The notes under the pieces were generated by a model, which had not been told where the DNA came from, ran no database searches, and saw only the letters and a program-made list of their open reading frames with translations. From positions 44,206,278 through 44,270,277 of the forward strand of contig NC_088784.1 of assembly GCF_958450345.1 (NCBI RefSeq): DNA of 64,000 nucleotides, in the 5' to 3' direction. This stretch comes from Calliphora vicina (lineage: Eukaryota; Arthropoda; Insecta; Diptera; Calliphoridae). Each line of letters begins with the position of its first letter. The stretch's first letter is position 1. Position numbers and translations under genes: made by a program. Positions 11,736 through 23,039 of this stretch are shown in pieces.

Positions 11736-12406
11736 AAACAAGTAAGGAAGTATGGTCGGTCAAGCCCGACCATATAATACCCTACACTAAGAGCAAAAAC
11801 ATTTTTCTTTTAAAATTTCAATAATTTATATTTTTGAGTGATTTTCGGAAGTGGGCCTTATCAGGGGGCTATGACCAATTATGGACCCATCACCATGAAA
11901 TTAGGTCGTGTGATTTATGTCTATATTAAAGTAAATAAAGAAAATTTATACAATTTAATTAATTTTAGAATCACTTTCTGAGTCGATTAAACGATGTCCG
12001 TGCGTCCGTCTGGCTGTCCATGTAAACCTTGTGCGCAGAGTACAGGTCGCAATTTTTTCGGCCCAAGGACCAATCCTATTGCAACTGGCTAAAATCGGTC
12101 CATTATTTCACCTAGCCCCCATACAAATGTCCTTCCGAAATTGGACTCTATCGGTCATAAATGTTTAATTTATATATGTATCTACACAAATTGCGCTCCA
12201 AATAAGTTTTATATATACAAAATTCATGTCACCAAATTTTGTTACGATCGGTCCATAATTAGTCATAGCTCCCATATAGACCCGCTTCCGAAAATCACTC
12301 AAAAATATAAATTATTGAAATTTTAAAAGAAAAATGTTTTTGCTCTTTTACATAGTGTAGGGTATTAAATGGTCGGGCTTGACCGACCATACTTTGTTAC
12401 TTGTTT
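11736..12406. mobile_element. Foldback MITE in the loop of the larger foldback
   Basis: Ends AAACAAGTAAGGAAGTATGG and its inverted partner, continuing for about 170-190 bp on each side (TATTTTTGAGTGATTTTCGG near 11832, complement near 12290). Just inside each tip is a local hairpin, ATGGTCGG with CCGACCAT. The interior is not coding. The right boundary abuts sequence that continues the larger foldback's right arm. Confidence 0.75.
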
Positions 12407-13433
12407 AGTATGAAAAAGTGCAATATTTTTGAAGGACGGAGTTTAAAGTGGCATATTTTTGAATCTAATTGAGATATTAACTTGAAATTTTTTGTAAGTC
12501 CAAAAATTAACTTATCTAAACAAAGCAATATAGCTCGGAATAAATGTGGATCAAATTGGTAATGATATTTGCAATCCTATTAAAATTTTGATATAAATTT
12601 TTAGTTTTAGAAACTCAATGAATATATAATAAAATCAAATTGTTCCTAATATTTGCAATCCTATTAAAATTTTGATATAAATTTTAGTTTTAGAAACTCA
12701 ATGAATATGTAATAAAATCTTTATTTATTAACGAAACTCAATGAAATTTTTAACGTTTTTATGTTTGTCATCATAAATAACAAGGTGTAAAAAATGTTGT
12801 CAAAAGGTCAAACGCAATCTCGCAATTCCTAAAAATTTGAGCGAAATACCAAAAACTGTATTTTTTACAATTTTGCCTATAGGGTCCACATTTCCTTCGG
12901 AGCTGGGAAAATACTTTGGCGATAAATAGGGAACACATCAAGGTTTCCAAAGCTGCTTTTTGTTTTCTGATCCCAGCTTTGGGATTTAAGAACATTTTTG
13001 ATAAAAAATATGTCAAATTCCGAAAGGCGTAGGGGCGACATATTCTAAGAATAGGACATCTTTCAGAAAAACATAAAATTATTATATGTTCTTAAAGAAA
13101 GTTTTTTTTTAATTAATAAAGAGTTAAGTTTATTTTTGGATCCATAATTGATATTGCTCTGAAATCTTTTGTTTGCTATTCGTAATTTAGTTGTCTAACT
13201 ATTAAAAAAAATTCGAGTCCATTCGGTCCAAAAGTACGACCCATATTTTTAAAAAAGCGGACCAAGGTATGGCAAAATTTTAAAATTTCAATTTTGAAAT
13301 CCCTATAACTCGAAAAGTATAAGAGATAAATAGCACACGCAAGCATGCTGAGCAGAGCGCTTTCCAAAAATATAAAAATCTTTGAAATCGGATAGGAAAC
13401 AAACACAGCAAGGTATCCAACATTTTAATTATT
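12407..13433. repeat. Right arm of the large foldback element
   Basis: Inverted partner of about 10075-11045. It contains a local direct duplication of about 85 bp (near 12575-12640 and 12650-12725, both including CAATCCTATTAAAATTTTGA). Its outer portion is the best intact paralogue for the interrupted copy at 34.4-44.9 kb. ORFs of 76-81 aa here are not conserved in frame between copies. Confidence 0.75.
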
Positions 13434-13919
13434 CTGCTGTTTTTGTAAATACTAGACTTCGTGTTATATTTTTCTTAAGTTTCATCAAAAAAATTCCAAG
13501 AGAAATTCCAAATATTGAAAAAATTGACTTTTGATCTTCACGGGTTGCCCTTCTTAGAACAAGCTAAACAATTTTTTGGTGGTATTTTAGGTCAATACGA
13601 AAGTTTTCAGCGGGTATGCGTCAAAAAAAAACGATATCGAAAAATAAGGGACACCGCAATACAGTAGTTTTGACTTACCTGCCTTTCACTTAAGAGCATT
13701 TTGCATATAAGTGCACAAAACTTGTGTTTTGTATATTTATTTACCAAACTCCATATAAATTCTTTAATTTAAGTGCATTGTTCATACCTGCACATTTAAG
13801 ATAAGTGCATAATAATTTTGGAAACTATAACTGGTTTTCAACAAACATCCACACACATACATACGTTTTGTTGCTTTTTTGTCAAAGCATGTCTTTTTTT
13901 GATGAAATTTTCAGAGGAT
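13434..13919. other. Non-coding stretch, nothing recognised
   Basis: AT-rich; contains GACACCGCAATACAG near 13650. I could not define any element end here. Confidence 0.35.
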
Positions 13920-14190
13920 TTTTGCTCATACCTCCGTTATTTATGGACGGATTTTGCTGATTTTAAATAGCAAACTTCTCGTAAGCATGTCTGTCAGAAT
14001 TATTGAAGATTTGGATCCCGAAGATATCTTGGGTCTTCAGAAAATTGATTTCAACAGTCAGATGGACAGACATTGCTTAATCGACTCCTCTATCTATAAG
14101 GATCCAGGATATTCTGGAAATTACAAACGGAATGACAAACTCATATATAACCTTCTCACGAAGGTGAAGGGTATAAAAAGGTAGCTCAAA
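13920..14190 (-). repeat. Dispersed repeat with CACGAAGGTGAAGGGTATA end
   Basis: Matches the repeat at about 51410-51620 in the opposite orientation (GCATGTCTGTCAGAATTAT here against its complement near 51535; CTCACGAAGGTGAAGGGTAT here against 51428-51450). Because the match follows DNA and not protein, the 76-aa ORF at 13954-14184 is not a gene. Confidence 0.7.
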
Positions 14191-14196
14191 ATAATA

Positions 14197-14292
14197 ATGG
14201 ACATAGAGACAAAAAAGCAATTAAAACTTGCAGAGCTGGAAATGAAAGAACGTGTAACAATGGAAGATCTAAGACTTAAATATTCCAAATAG
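14197..14292 (+). pseudogene. Short charged tail, possible Harbinger accessory ORF remnant
   Basis: A 31-codon frame, MDIETKKQLKLAELEMKE to a TAG, is strongly helical and coiled-coil-like. Such tails end many Myb/MADF-type accessory proteins of PIF/Harbinger elements. It converges with the transposase at 14607. The upstream part has been replaced by the dispersed repeat, so this remains a guess. Confidence 0.3.
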
Positions 14293-14606
14293 TTAAAGCA
14301 ATGAATATAAATAATATGATTTATATTCTTTGGTTAAAGTGTACATATTGTGCGTTTTATTTAAAAAAGGCGTATGTAAATTTTTTAAAAAGACAAAACA
14401 TTAAAATATAAAAATTTTCTAAAAATTTTAAGATGTGAATATGAATTTAGTGCCTTAATTTTTTATATTTTTCTTTGTTTTATTGTTTTTTACGTTTATA
14501 TAAAAATAAATATATGTACATATGTGAATTGAATTGAAAAAAGTGTTTATTGATTTTCTGTTAATGATTTGTTTGATTTTCTATAAAATTAAGTCATTTC
14601 TATTAC
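14293..14606. other. Non-coding spacer between the convergent ORFs
   Basis: AT-rich, with AATAAA-like signals; no feature recognised. Confidence 0.35.
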
Positions 14607-15517
14607 TTATTGTAGAAATGTGAGTATGGGAAACACTTTCCAAATTTTCATTTCTGTCGTGAAGAATACAGCAATCCAATCATTACAATCCTTTTTCTGC
14701 TCCTTTAAACTGCTAAACTTTTCTTTCAGCTGGCCAAAATAATTTTCAATTCTTACTCGATATTGAGAAAAGTATTTATTAAATTGTTTTTCTGGTATGC
14801 TCCGAGCTATTTCTTCTGAAAGGCTAATTAGAAAGGATTTCAATTGGTACGCACTATCTCCGGCAATCCATTGGCCATTAGATAAATAACGATGGGGATG
14901 TTTGGCGAGAAGACAGCTTGAAAAAATTTTCGCCTCGTGTACACTTCCAGGATACCCAATGGTCAGCTGCCTTATACTTAAATTATGATCACATACAACT
15001 TGTATTTTAAGGGCATACTGACGTTTACGGGAAAAGTACAGCTCATGTCGTTTGAAAGGTGCTTCGGCCAGTCTAATTTCGCAGCCATCAATGTATCCAA
15101 CACAGCTAAACAAGCTGAGTTCGTTCCGCTTCATTGGGCCAATATAAAAATTGGGTTTTAAGTTTCAATATTGCTTTAAAGACACTTTTTGTAACATTTT
15201 GAATGGTTCCGCCATCACCTATGCCGAAATGTTTTATAAGGTTGAATATGAAAGCGAATTCCTCTGGCCGCAGTCGCACCATTTGATTAAATCTATTTTC
15301 ATCAAAGTTTCTCAAAATTTTGTGACGCCATACATATGATTTTGGTAATCCTAAATGCACACTTCTGCGATTCGAGAGCAGGTGAATTAGGCTCATTCTA
15401 AAATTTTTCTTGAATTTCATCCTCGTCCTCTTCGTCACCTGTAAATTATCATATAATAAAACAAATAAAAAATAAGAAAAAATAAGTGTATAACTTACTT
15501 GAGTCAACCATTAACAT
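14607..15517 (-). pseudogene. PIF/Harbinger-type transposase, frameshifted
   Basis: A DDE transposase of the HARBI1/DDE_Tnp_4 type. The C-terminal 175-aa frame (14607-15134) carries D16 (CVGYIDGCEI), D93 (AGDSAYQL) and E130 (RVRIENYFGQLK). The N-terminal frame (about 15106-15420) has the upstream helical region ending WPNEAERTQLV, a motif that normally precedes the first Asp by a few residues. The two frames overlap near 15106-15134 out of phase, so a small indel near 15110 breaks the gene. A likely first exon starts at ATG 15517 and splices at 15498/15439 (60-bp intron, GTAAGT..TTTACAG) into an acidic DEEDEDE stretch, followed by a second break. Element ends were not found. Confidence 0.85.
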
Positions 15518-15699
15518 CTCAAAATTATAGTTTTCGCAAAAGTAATTAATTTACTTTTTTCAGTTTTATTTTTATTTTCTAGAAAATCTGCTTCTGTAAC
15601 TTTTTTCTTCTTGTTATTTGGTTTTTGACATTTAAACTACAAAATACATTAATACAATATACACTAGGTGTTCACAAACAAATAAACAAAAAGTGTTTT

Positions 15700-16365
15700 T
15701 AATACACGATACAAAATGCACACAAAAAAGCTATTTAACTGGTCGAACATTTACGGTTAAAGAAGGTGACTTTTTAATCACTCCGCAACCCATTGAAGCT
15801 GGCGTCCCCCTTGGACCCTTTTTATATTTGATATATTCGTCTGACAATCGCACTCATACATCAACATTTGCTGATAATACTGATATTCTAAGCGTTCATG
15901 AAAACCCTCAAGAAGCGTCTCGTTACTTACAAAATCACATATTTGGATTAGAAAAATGGTTAAAACAATGGGAAATTAAAGTCAACGAGCAAAAATGTAC
16001 ACATATAATATTTACATTGCTTAGAGAATCATGTCTATTTATATCAATAACAAAACAATAATTCAACAATCAAATTTAAATCAATTTAAATTAATTGCTT
16101 TATAGGCAGAAATAAACTCTACACTTAGTTTAGATTGTAAACTTCTACTTTATAATATGATCATAAAACCCATATGGTGTTATGACATACAGCTATGGGG
16201 CACGGCCTCAGCGTCAAATGTAGAAAATATCCAAAGACGCCAAAACAAGTTTCTAAGAATGATAAAAACGCGAATATACACAAAGATCTAAACGTGCCCC
16301 TTGAAAAAACTGAGATCACGAAAAATGGCCACACTCGATTCTTCCCCCTAAGAATGCCAATTTAA
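15700..16365 (+). pseudogene. Jockey-clade LINE reverse transcriptase, 5'-truncated and decayed
   Basis: The non-LTR retrotransposon RT palm and thumb are readable in pieces: GVPLGPFLYLIYSSD, then FADNTDIL (the FADD box with the second Asp changed to Asn), then EKWLKQWEIKVNEQKCTH. After frame shifts the C-terminal part reads KLLLYNMIIKPIWCYDIQLW and NIQRRQNKFLRMI, typical of jockey-like elements. The second catalytic Asp of the FADD box is lost and several stops occur. Nothing upstream of the RT middle remains, as expected of 5' truncation. No poly(A) tail or target duplication is clear. Confidence 0.88.
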
Positions 16366-17085
16366 TCAAAACTTAAAAAAACTTAAAAAAATTATATTTT
16401 ATCGAAATTAAGGAAAAAATAAAAATTTACAAAGTTTTCAAAAAAGAAATCTGTTATTCGCTTGTGTTTTCTTCTTGCTTGTGGCCGCAATATATAAAAA
16501 TCATGTAAAAAAAGTGGCGTATTTGAAAAAATGGTTACTCCATTAAAAAGTAATATATGGCTAAATATTGGACAAATTTTACATAAATGAATTCAATGGA
16601 TCTGAATTTAAAAAAATGTAATTAAATTACTTTTTACAGAAGTAGTATACTCGTATATAAACATCTCATTCATGATTAATTTAATGAATGGTGCAACTAA
16701 TTCGAAATTCCTACTTCGCAAAATCGAATTAATAGTTCCAAATCGTTCTACAAGAAATTACATTCTTCTTAAGCTGCAATATTTTCGTTTGAATTATGCT
16801 ATCTTTTATCCGATGGGTAGAGGAATTAACATTATTATTGCATTTTTTTTAATTGTAATCGAGTAAATAGACATTTAAGAACTATGCTAACCTGTAAGAA
16901 ATTGTAATTTCGTTGGCGAGTTAAAAAATAAAACTGACTTATACAGTTTAGAGTTTATTTTAAATTTCTGTTCAAATTTGTGTATTATTCCTAATAATAT
17001 GATTTATGTTACACATGCGTATAATGGGTAAAATATAAAAACAACCCTTATATGTGAAAGATAGAGTGTTGCATGTACTACTTGT
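16366..17085. other. Non-coding stretch, nothing recognised
   Basis: AT-rich with A-runs just after the LINE remnant (16370-16400). A 64-aa ORF at 16672-16866 has no recognisable motif. Confidence 0.35.
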
Positions 17086-17093
17086 GTATAGAT

Positions 17094-17497
17094 CAGTGAT
17101 GTTCATCCCATACAACAATTGTTTAAAAAATTTAAACACATTTGTTACGCTCTTTAAAAGAGCGTAATAAATGTCTCATTTTTTCAGAAATTCAATAAGC
17201 ATTGTTGTTGGTTGGTTTTTGGATGAAGCATAGCAAACACACGCGTTTTAATTACAATTGAACACAAAAAAACAAAGTTAAAAATAAATAAAAAATTTGA
17301 GAGTATTTCGGCCGTATAATGTATATTCTTTCATTTCCTTAAAATTTAAATTATATTCATTTAATAAATTGGTTTTATTTGACAAAAATTCTAAATTTAA
17401 ACTTTCTTCATTTTGTTATTATTTTAAGTGTTTGACATTATGATTGCTGGGTAGCTCTCTCACCAAATATCTTCATTTTTATTTTTGAACATCACTG
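17094..17497. mobile_element. hAT MITE, 8-bp duplication GTATAGAT
   Basis: A 12-bp terminal inverted repeat CAGTGATGTTCA; perfect GTATAGAT on both sides (17086-17093, 17498-17505). The 404-bp element has no ORF. An 8-bp duplication with CA-G tips defines hAT. Confidence 0.92.
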
Positions 17498-17756
17498 GTA
17501 TAGATGATAAATAAGACCATTTTCGATTCACACATGTGGTTAAGTGAAATATTCTTATCAGTCGTGTGGGTATGTTTACCACGCGCATTGATAAGGATAA
17601 TTATCTATTATCCATTGTGTATTATCACGTACGCATGTGTTCTAGATATGTTGTTAGATTTTAGTGTTTAGTTCCTAAGGTTTTAATTTTTAATAAATAT
17701 TTAATGTCTTGCAAACATTCAACGAGTGACATACAATCACTCAATAATTAATTCTT

Positions 17757-17875
17757 CAAGGTCTCTTCTGGTTGGTTACGATAACACAATAAACATAGCA
17801 TACAGAGTAGTATTATTTTAGGACATTTTTTGCTTGAAAAGCAATAAAAACCATTGTGAAATATTACGACACTAT
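17757..17875. repeat. Left arm of an inverted repeat pair
   Basis: Imperfect inverted partner of 20022-20145 (AGGTCTCT-CTGGTTGG, ACACAATAAACATAGC, TAGGACATTTTTTGCTTGAA, CCATTGTGAAATATTA). The arms are separated by about 2.1 kb that includes a hairpin MITE and a hAT element. Confidence 0.75.
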
Positions 17876-18350
17876 CACCACAAAGTATACAGAGGCGTCA
17901 CGAGACAGAAAATAATATATGTAGTTCTATATTTGTTTCATTTTTAGTAACTGCCCTTTTCATTTTGTTTTAGTCTTATTTTTCTGCCGCAATAATTCAA
18001 TTTCTTTGCGATTTAATTGGATGCAATCATTTATTTTTGTAATTTCATTTCACTTTTAATTGCCATTGTACATGTGGAGTTTCATTTTGCAAATGTAAAA
18101 AACAACCAAGAATTTTATTTCATTTAAATTTACACGTAAACAATAAACACATTTTTATAATTTTCCATTTTCAAAAATTTTGTGCCACAAACTACGAAAA
18201 ATTTGTTTGTTTTGTTCACATTTCTTTGTCTACCAAATTCGTATTGTAGTACAAAATATATTGCTATCTCTTTTTATGAGAACTGCCCTAACATCTGATT
18301 TGGCGTTTTTTAAACGTCAAATTTGACACTTCTGTATATTCTGTGCTATC

Positions 18351-18498
18351 ACATGATAAGAGACCTTGTGAATTGACCAAATATATTTTGTTAGTAAAAA
18401 AGTCCTATATGCATATGAAATATTCGTGTATATAATAAAATATTAAAAGTGTTTTTTATAAAATATAATTGGTAAATTCACAAGGTCTCTTATCATGT
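18351..18498. mobile_element. Short hairpin MITE
   Basis: A 148-bp unit with 30-bp near-perfect inverted ends, starting ACATGATAAGAGACCTTGTG. Partial end copies occur elsewhere (CACCTTGTGAATTAG near 21039). No duplication is clear. Confidence 0.7.
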
Positions 18499-18512
18499 CA
18501 TATTGTCATAAT

Positions 18513-20013
18513 CAGGGCAACCAAAAATATGCTCTAAAAAAAGTGTTTTATGCGCATAAAATATGCACTTAAAAAAGAAAAATATGCTCTTAAAATATAA
18601 AAAATATGCACTTAAAAATAGTTGGTTATTGTTTGATTTCAAAATTTCATTAAAAAAATATAAATGAAGTAAATAAAATATTGAGCTCATAAATTAAAAT
18701 TGGTTATTATAGGATTAAATATCGATTTTAGGGAATTTGGCACTACATGAAAATAGTTATATTCAATTCATTTTATTATATTTAGAAATAAATTACTATG
18801 TGTTTACTTAAGTTTTAAAATTTTTTAACTAAATCTTTGTTTTAGATTTCCGAGTTTCTTAGACAATCATAATCAATTGATTTGTCTCATCTTTTAAACT
18901 GCTTAATACTTCAAACGTTTTTTTAGTAATTAGTGGCATAATATTTTACATTCTCAATGCATGTGTCCCAATGTTTATAGGATTGGGCCTACTGAGGATG
19001 TACCCAATAAGTTTCTCCAAATGTTTCTATTCTATATGAAGCTTTAAAAGCTTTTTTATCATTTGAATAATGTTTCAAAAACTCTGTGAATAGCGTGTAA
19101 TTTTTTGGTAAAAAATTGCAAAGGATTTTGGAGCATTCATCATGTATCTAGATTAACATCTGAATTCGGCTTCTAAAAATTTAAATAGAATTATAAAAGA
19201 GCCTTACAATAGTGGAATGATTAGTTCTATTTAAGACTGCGGCAATTAAAAAAACTTTTTGTTCAAGTTTTATCACTGGGACTCAAAATACCGTGACATT
19301 TTCGATTTCTTAATAATTTTTTTACAAGTTGTGTAAATATATCAACGGGTTTTGAACGCGAGATTTTTGATAGATCTTAATATTCTGAACGTCTGTTGAA
19401 TACTTGTTTGATTTTACATTAGTGGTAAACTATTAATGCCCAAACTGTCTCAATCCTTTTTTTAAATGTATCCAACAATTTTTTAAGAAGTTGTGCATAA
19501 TAACATACAATTTTGGAATTTTCTTTTAATTTTTTACGTATTTTTACTATTTGTTAAATTTTAATATTTGTGTGTATATTTTTAATTTAATTGAAATATA
19601 TGAAAACTAAGCTCCCTTAAATCAACGAAAACTCTGTGAATATAAGCGATTATGGGTACTCTATTTTTTTATTTAAGTAACTTAGGCCAATTATCATTGG
19701 ACCTTAACAAAATAGTAAAATATAGAAATGAAAAATTACAATACAAACAATAAAATTATATAAGGAAAATAAAATAATGAAAAATAAAAGATAATATCCA
19801 ACAAAAATATGCAGTTATGAGTTAAATATGCAAAAATATGCTATAAAACGCAAAATATGCTAAAATATGCAGTAAAGGGCAAAATATGCAAAAATATGCG
19901 CTAACAAATCGATGCCAAAATTCTTAAAATTGTCTGAAACGGATAAATACTAACTCATGTGTTTATACGACGCACAGCAAAAAATATGATATTGCATATT
20001 TTTGGTTGCCCTG
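18513..20013. mobile_element. hAT element, 8-bp duplication GTCATAAT
   Basis: A perfect 20-bp terminal inverted repeat starting CAGGGCAACCAAAAATATG; perfect GTCATAAT duplication (18505-18512, 20014-20021). It is 1501 bp long. Inside each tip are multiple AATATGC/ATATGCTCTTAAA motifs on both sides, the subterminal repeats common in hAT elements. No transposase reading frame survives, so it is non-autonomous or decayed. Confidence 0.93.
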
Positions 20014-20021
20014 GTCATAAT

Positions 20022-20145
20022 GTTCTAATATTTCACAATGGTTTAAAATTGTTATTGTTGCTATTCAAGCAAAAAATGTCCTAAACTTTACTACTCCGTA
20101 AGCTATGTTTATTGTGCTGTCGTATCCAACCAGCAGAGACCTGCG
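20022..20145. repeat. Right arm of the inverted repeat pair
   Basis: Partner of 17757-17875. The hAT element at 18513-20013 landed at the inner edge of this arm. Confidence 0.7.
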
Positions 20146-20300
20146 CCGAACCCCTACTAGTCGCATACGCCGAGCCGTCGATTCGCTGATAATATTCGGG
20201 AGCCGACATCAAGAATCGCAGTCAAAAAGTTCTAGTCTCGAAAAATTAAGCAAAACCGCCATACCATTTTTCACAAACCTCCGCCGCCATTAAAAGTGTT
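20130..20300. other. GC-richer island
   Basis: Unusually GC- and CpG-rich against its surroundings (CTGCGCCGAACC, CGCATACGCCGAGCCGTCG). It could be a piece of an exon, a promoter or a repeat. Neither strand gives a protein I recognise. Confidence 0.35.
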
Positions 20301-20425
20301 CGACACAGGTCTCTGATAATCAGCTGTTTTTGTTTACAATTATTTTTTGAACAACATTTTTATTTGTTTTCGTAAAAGTGATTGCAGAATAATATTTAAT
20401 GGACGCTATAGAAAATAATTATTCA

Positions 20426-20485
20426 GGGTTATTCCTGTTCTCACTTTCACCATTCACCTTATTTTTGAAAGTGAGATCAGGAATA
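20426..20485. repeat. Perfect-stem hairpin
   Basis: GGTTATTCCTGTTCTCACTTTC pairs with GAAAGTGAGATCAGGAATAGCC around an 18-bp loop, with a 1-2 base mismatch. It may be a tiny MITE. Confidence 0.6.
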
Positions 20486-20521
20486 GCCATGCATATTTTA
20501 GTTTTCTCACTTGGCATTAGG

Positions 20522-20890
20522 TGTGTTCGCGTACTTTCCAGTAAAAAATATCCAGTAACTTTATTTTAGAGAGTAAAAATAAATTACTCTCAATCTGAAA
20601 AGTAACAAATAAAAGTACGCGAACAACAATTTGTAAAAATAAGTTGTATTTTATTATAAATTAATTTAAAACGTTTGTTTTGGGCTATTTTACTTCTTAT
20701 CTTTGCAAAACTTGTAAATTGTATTAATTTTCAACTTTTTAGTTTTGTTTGCATTTGTTTTAAACGTTTTTTATGTTGATATTTTTCTCTATCTACGAAC
20801 TGTCACTTTTAACACTCTCTTGCTCTCTCGTTACATGTTTTTAAAAGTAAACGAACGGAATCCCGTAACTTCCAGTGATAATTTGTATTG
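20522..20890. mobile_element. MITE, GTGTTCGCGTACTT family, right end missing
   Basis: Colinear with the complete copy at 47522-47943 from GTGTTCGCGTACTTTCCAG to CCCGTAACTTCCAGTG; the closing inverted repeat is absent here. Confidence 0.75.
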
Positions 20891-21415
20891 TAACAGAAAA
20901 TTTTTGTAATTGTTTTATTTTGTATCGGTCTTTTATATCAGCTGATTTAGATTTGAAATAGCACACTTAGTTATGAGGGGTTGTTCACAACAGTCGTATT
21001 TATTCATGTTATTATTTTAGTACTTCTGAAATTAGGACACCTTGTGAATTAGCTTAATATATATTACACCGTACGACACTCAATATTAGACACGAACCGG
21101 ATGATATACGTCTAAAACTATAAATTAAATGGAGAAAAACTGCGTTTTCAGTTTTTCATTTCGTAATCCTGTTTATCAACCAACAAAATGAATTCCCTAC
21201 AGCCTACATTTGAAACATTTTGGAGTATGTTCTGAATAAGTAAGCAAATTTGTTTAAAGACCCACGTACCACAGCTTCCTACAAAAAGAAATTCTGTGGA
21301 AAATTCTAGGAAGCTGATTAGCTTTATGTATAAACTTTCTTACAACTACGAAGTTCTTCACGTATGTAAAACTATGTCCTATTCGACTAAGCAAATATTA
21401 AAAACTCGTATTATA
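20891..21415. other. Non-coding stretch
   Basis: No gene or element ends recognised. A small hairpin, AGCTTCCTA with TAGGAAGCT, lies at about 21267-21315. Confidence 0.35.
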
Positions 21416-21600
21416 GGGTAATTGGCAATAACCAATTATAAGTAATTTGTAATTGGTGAATGCCAATTACCAATTACATATAATTGGTAGTTGGTTATTG
21501 CCAATTACATGTAATTGGTATTTGGTTATTGCCAATTACCAATTACGTGTAATTGGTATCTGGTTATTGCCAATTACCAATTACATGTAATGGGTAAAAA
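21416..21600. repeat. Palindromic AATTGG/CCAATT array, left
   Basis: Alternating TGTAATTGGTA, TGGTTATTGCCAATTACC and their complements in imperfect units of about 40-60 bp. A matching array lies at 24720-24945, so the two may be arms of one foldback element enclosing 21.6-24.7 kb. Confidence 0.75.
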
Positions 21601-21909
21601 TTAATTGAAATAGAAAGTAATTGATAAAAAATGTGTAATGATTACTTTTAAAGTATTTATTACCAACAATGTAATTATTAAATAACTCATACATTACATA
21701 ATATAGAAAACATAAAAAAATTGAACAGAAACCAAATATGTTATTACTAGGGGGCGGAGAAATATGTAAATGCATGTTTTTTCTCGAACGGCAAAATAAA
21801 ATGTAGACTAATTATCTATTAGAATCCCACATTTTGCTGTAAAATGGCATTGATTTGTTAGGGCATATTTTTGCATATTTTATTTATAATTCATATTTAG
21901 TTATATTTA

Positions 21910-22854
21910 CAGTGAATGTCACTTAAAATCGTACACCACGTAGTCAAATTTTATTCATTAGTTTTAGAAAGTTGATGTTTTGGAAATATTTTAAAATGCT
22001 ATTTTTATATTGTGTGTGCTATTACTTATTAGAAAATTGGGTATAATTTTAATTGACCTTATCCACAAATAAAAAAATTGGGTAAAGGCTTCATTAGTCT
22101 TTACTTTCCGTTGCTGTTGCGTTCTGTTCCGTTCTGGATTTTACTTATGGCAGTTAGTTGTTCTGTGACAAAATATATAATTTTTCTTTTCTTTTAACAC
22201 ATAATTCCACTTTAAAACACATTAACTTACCTGGCATTCCCATTTCCTTTGACATTTTCGACCAGACGGCTCGTTTTTTTCCAAATTTCTATTAAATTTC
22301 ACAAAATCAATAACAAATAATTTGTTTCTTTATTTGAAAATCCGCTGTCACTTACAATTACGTAGACAATTTTTGTTTTTAACAGGTTCGTCCGGAACAG
22401 AACGGAACAGCACAGAAAAACTAACTACGTATACATGTTTTTCATGTACAAAATAAAAACAGCTGATTCGGAACGTAAAGACTAATTCTGCCTTAAGACT
22501 GTCAGTGCCCAGAATATCAACGCTTCATTTAAAATCGTAAAGGCACTAAAAAATAGCAAATGATACCCTACAAAGTATTCGGATTATTTAATATTAACAT
22601 TTTTTTTAATTTTTAAAGTTTTAATTATAATTGTACGAATTTAAGTGAAATATGAATTTTGTGATGTTCTTTAATTTTCATCAATATTTTTTTTAACGAT
22701 TTCAGGTTTTGTTAACTTTTTTGTTGAAATACATATTTTTTGTTCCAATTAATAAAATTACTTTTAATTTTTTATATAATCACCTATTATTGCCTGTATA
22801 ATTTCATAATATTTAAAAAAAAATATGTTGTACGATTTTGAGTGACACTCACTG
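21910..22854. mobile_element. Tc1/mariner-type non-autonomous element
   Basis: A 26-bp inverted repeat CAGTGARTGTCACTYAAAAT... with two mismatches; TA on both sides (21908-21909, 22855-22856). The element is 945 bp without a transposase. It is interrupted by the Harbinger-like MITE at 22086-22493. Confidence 0.87.
22086..22493. mobile_element. PIF/Harbinger-like MITE (TAA duplication), nested
   Basis: Inverted ends AGGCTTCATTAGTCTTTAC and AGGCAGAATTAGTCTTTAC; TAA on both sides (22083-22085, 22494-22496). Further inverted motifs inside (TTCTGTTCCGTTCTGG, CCGGAACAGAACGG) make the ends foldback-like. Confidence 0.85.
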
Positions 22855-23039
22855 TATATTCAAAATGCATATTTATGTGCATATTATCCAAGTTTTTAAT
22901 AAAAATATAATTTTCTGTCGTCAATGGGCAACATAATTGTCGAATTTGTTATAGAAATATCACTAAATGTTGTCGACTAATTTCATTTCTTCATTTCTAT
23001 GAGCTATTGAAAATTATTTAAGTTTTTATCCTACTTTAA

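Noticed and set aside
13954..14184. 76-aa ORF as a Harbinger accessory protein
   Set aside because: The DNA matches, inverted, a dispersed repeat at about 51410-51620, and the frame is not conserved.
20105..20293. 62-aa ORF in the GC-rich island
   Set aside because: No recognisable domain; the start lies in the inverted-repeat arm. Kept only as a compositional observation.
21416..21600. CRISPR-like repeat array
   Set aside because: Units are palindromic and irregular, without unique spacers, in a eukaryotic transposon context.
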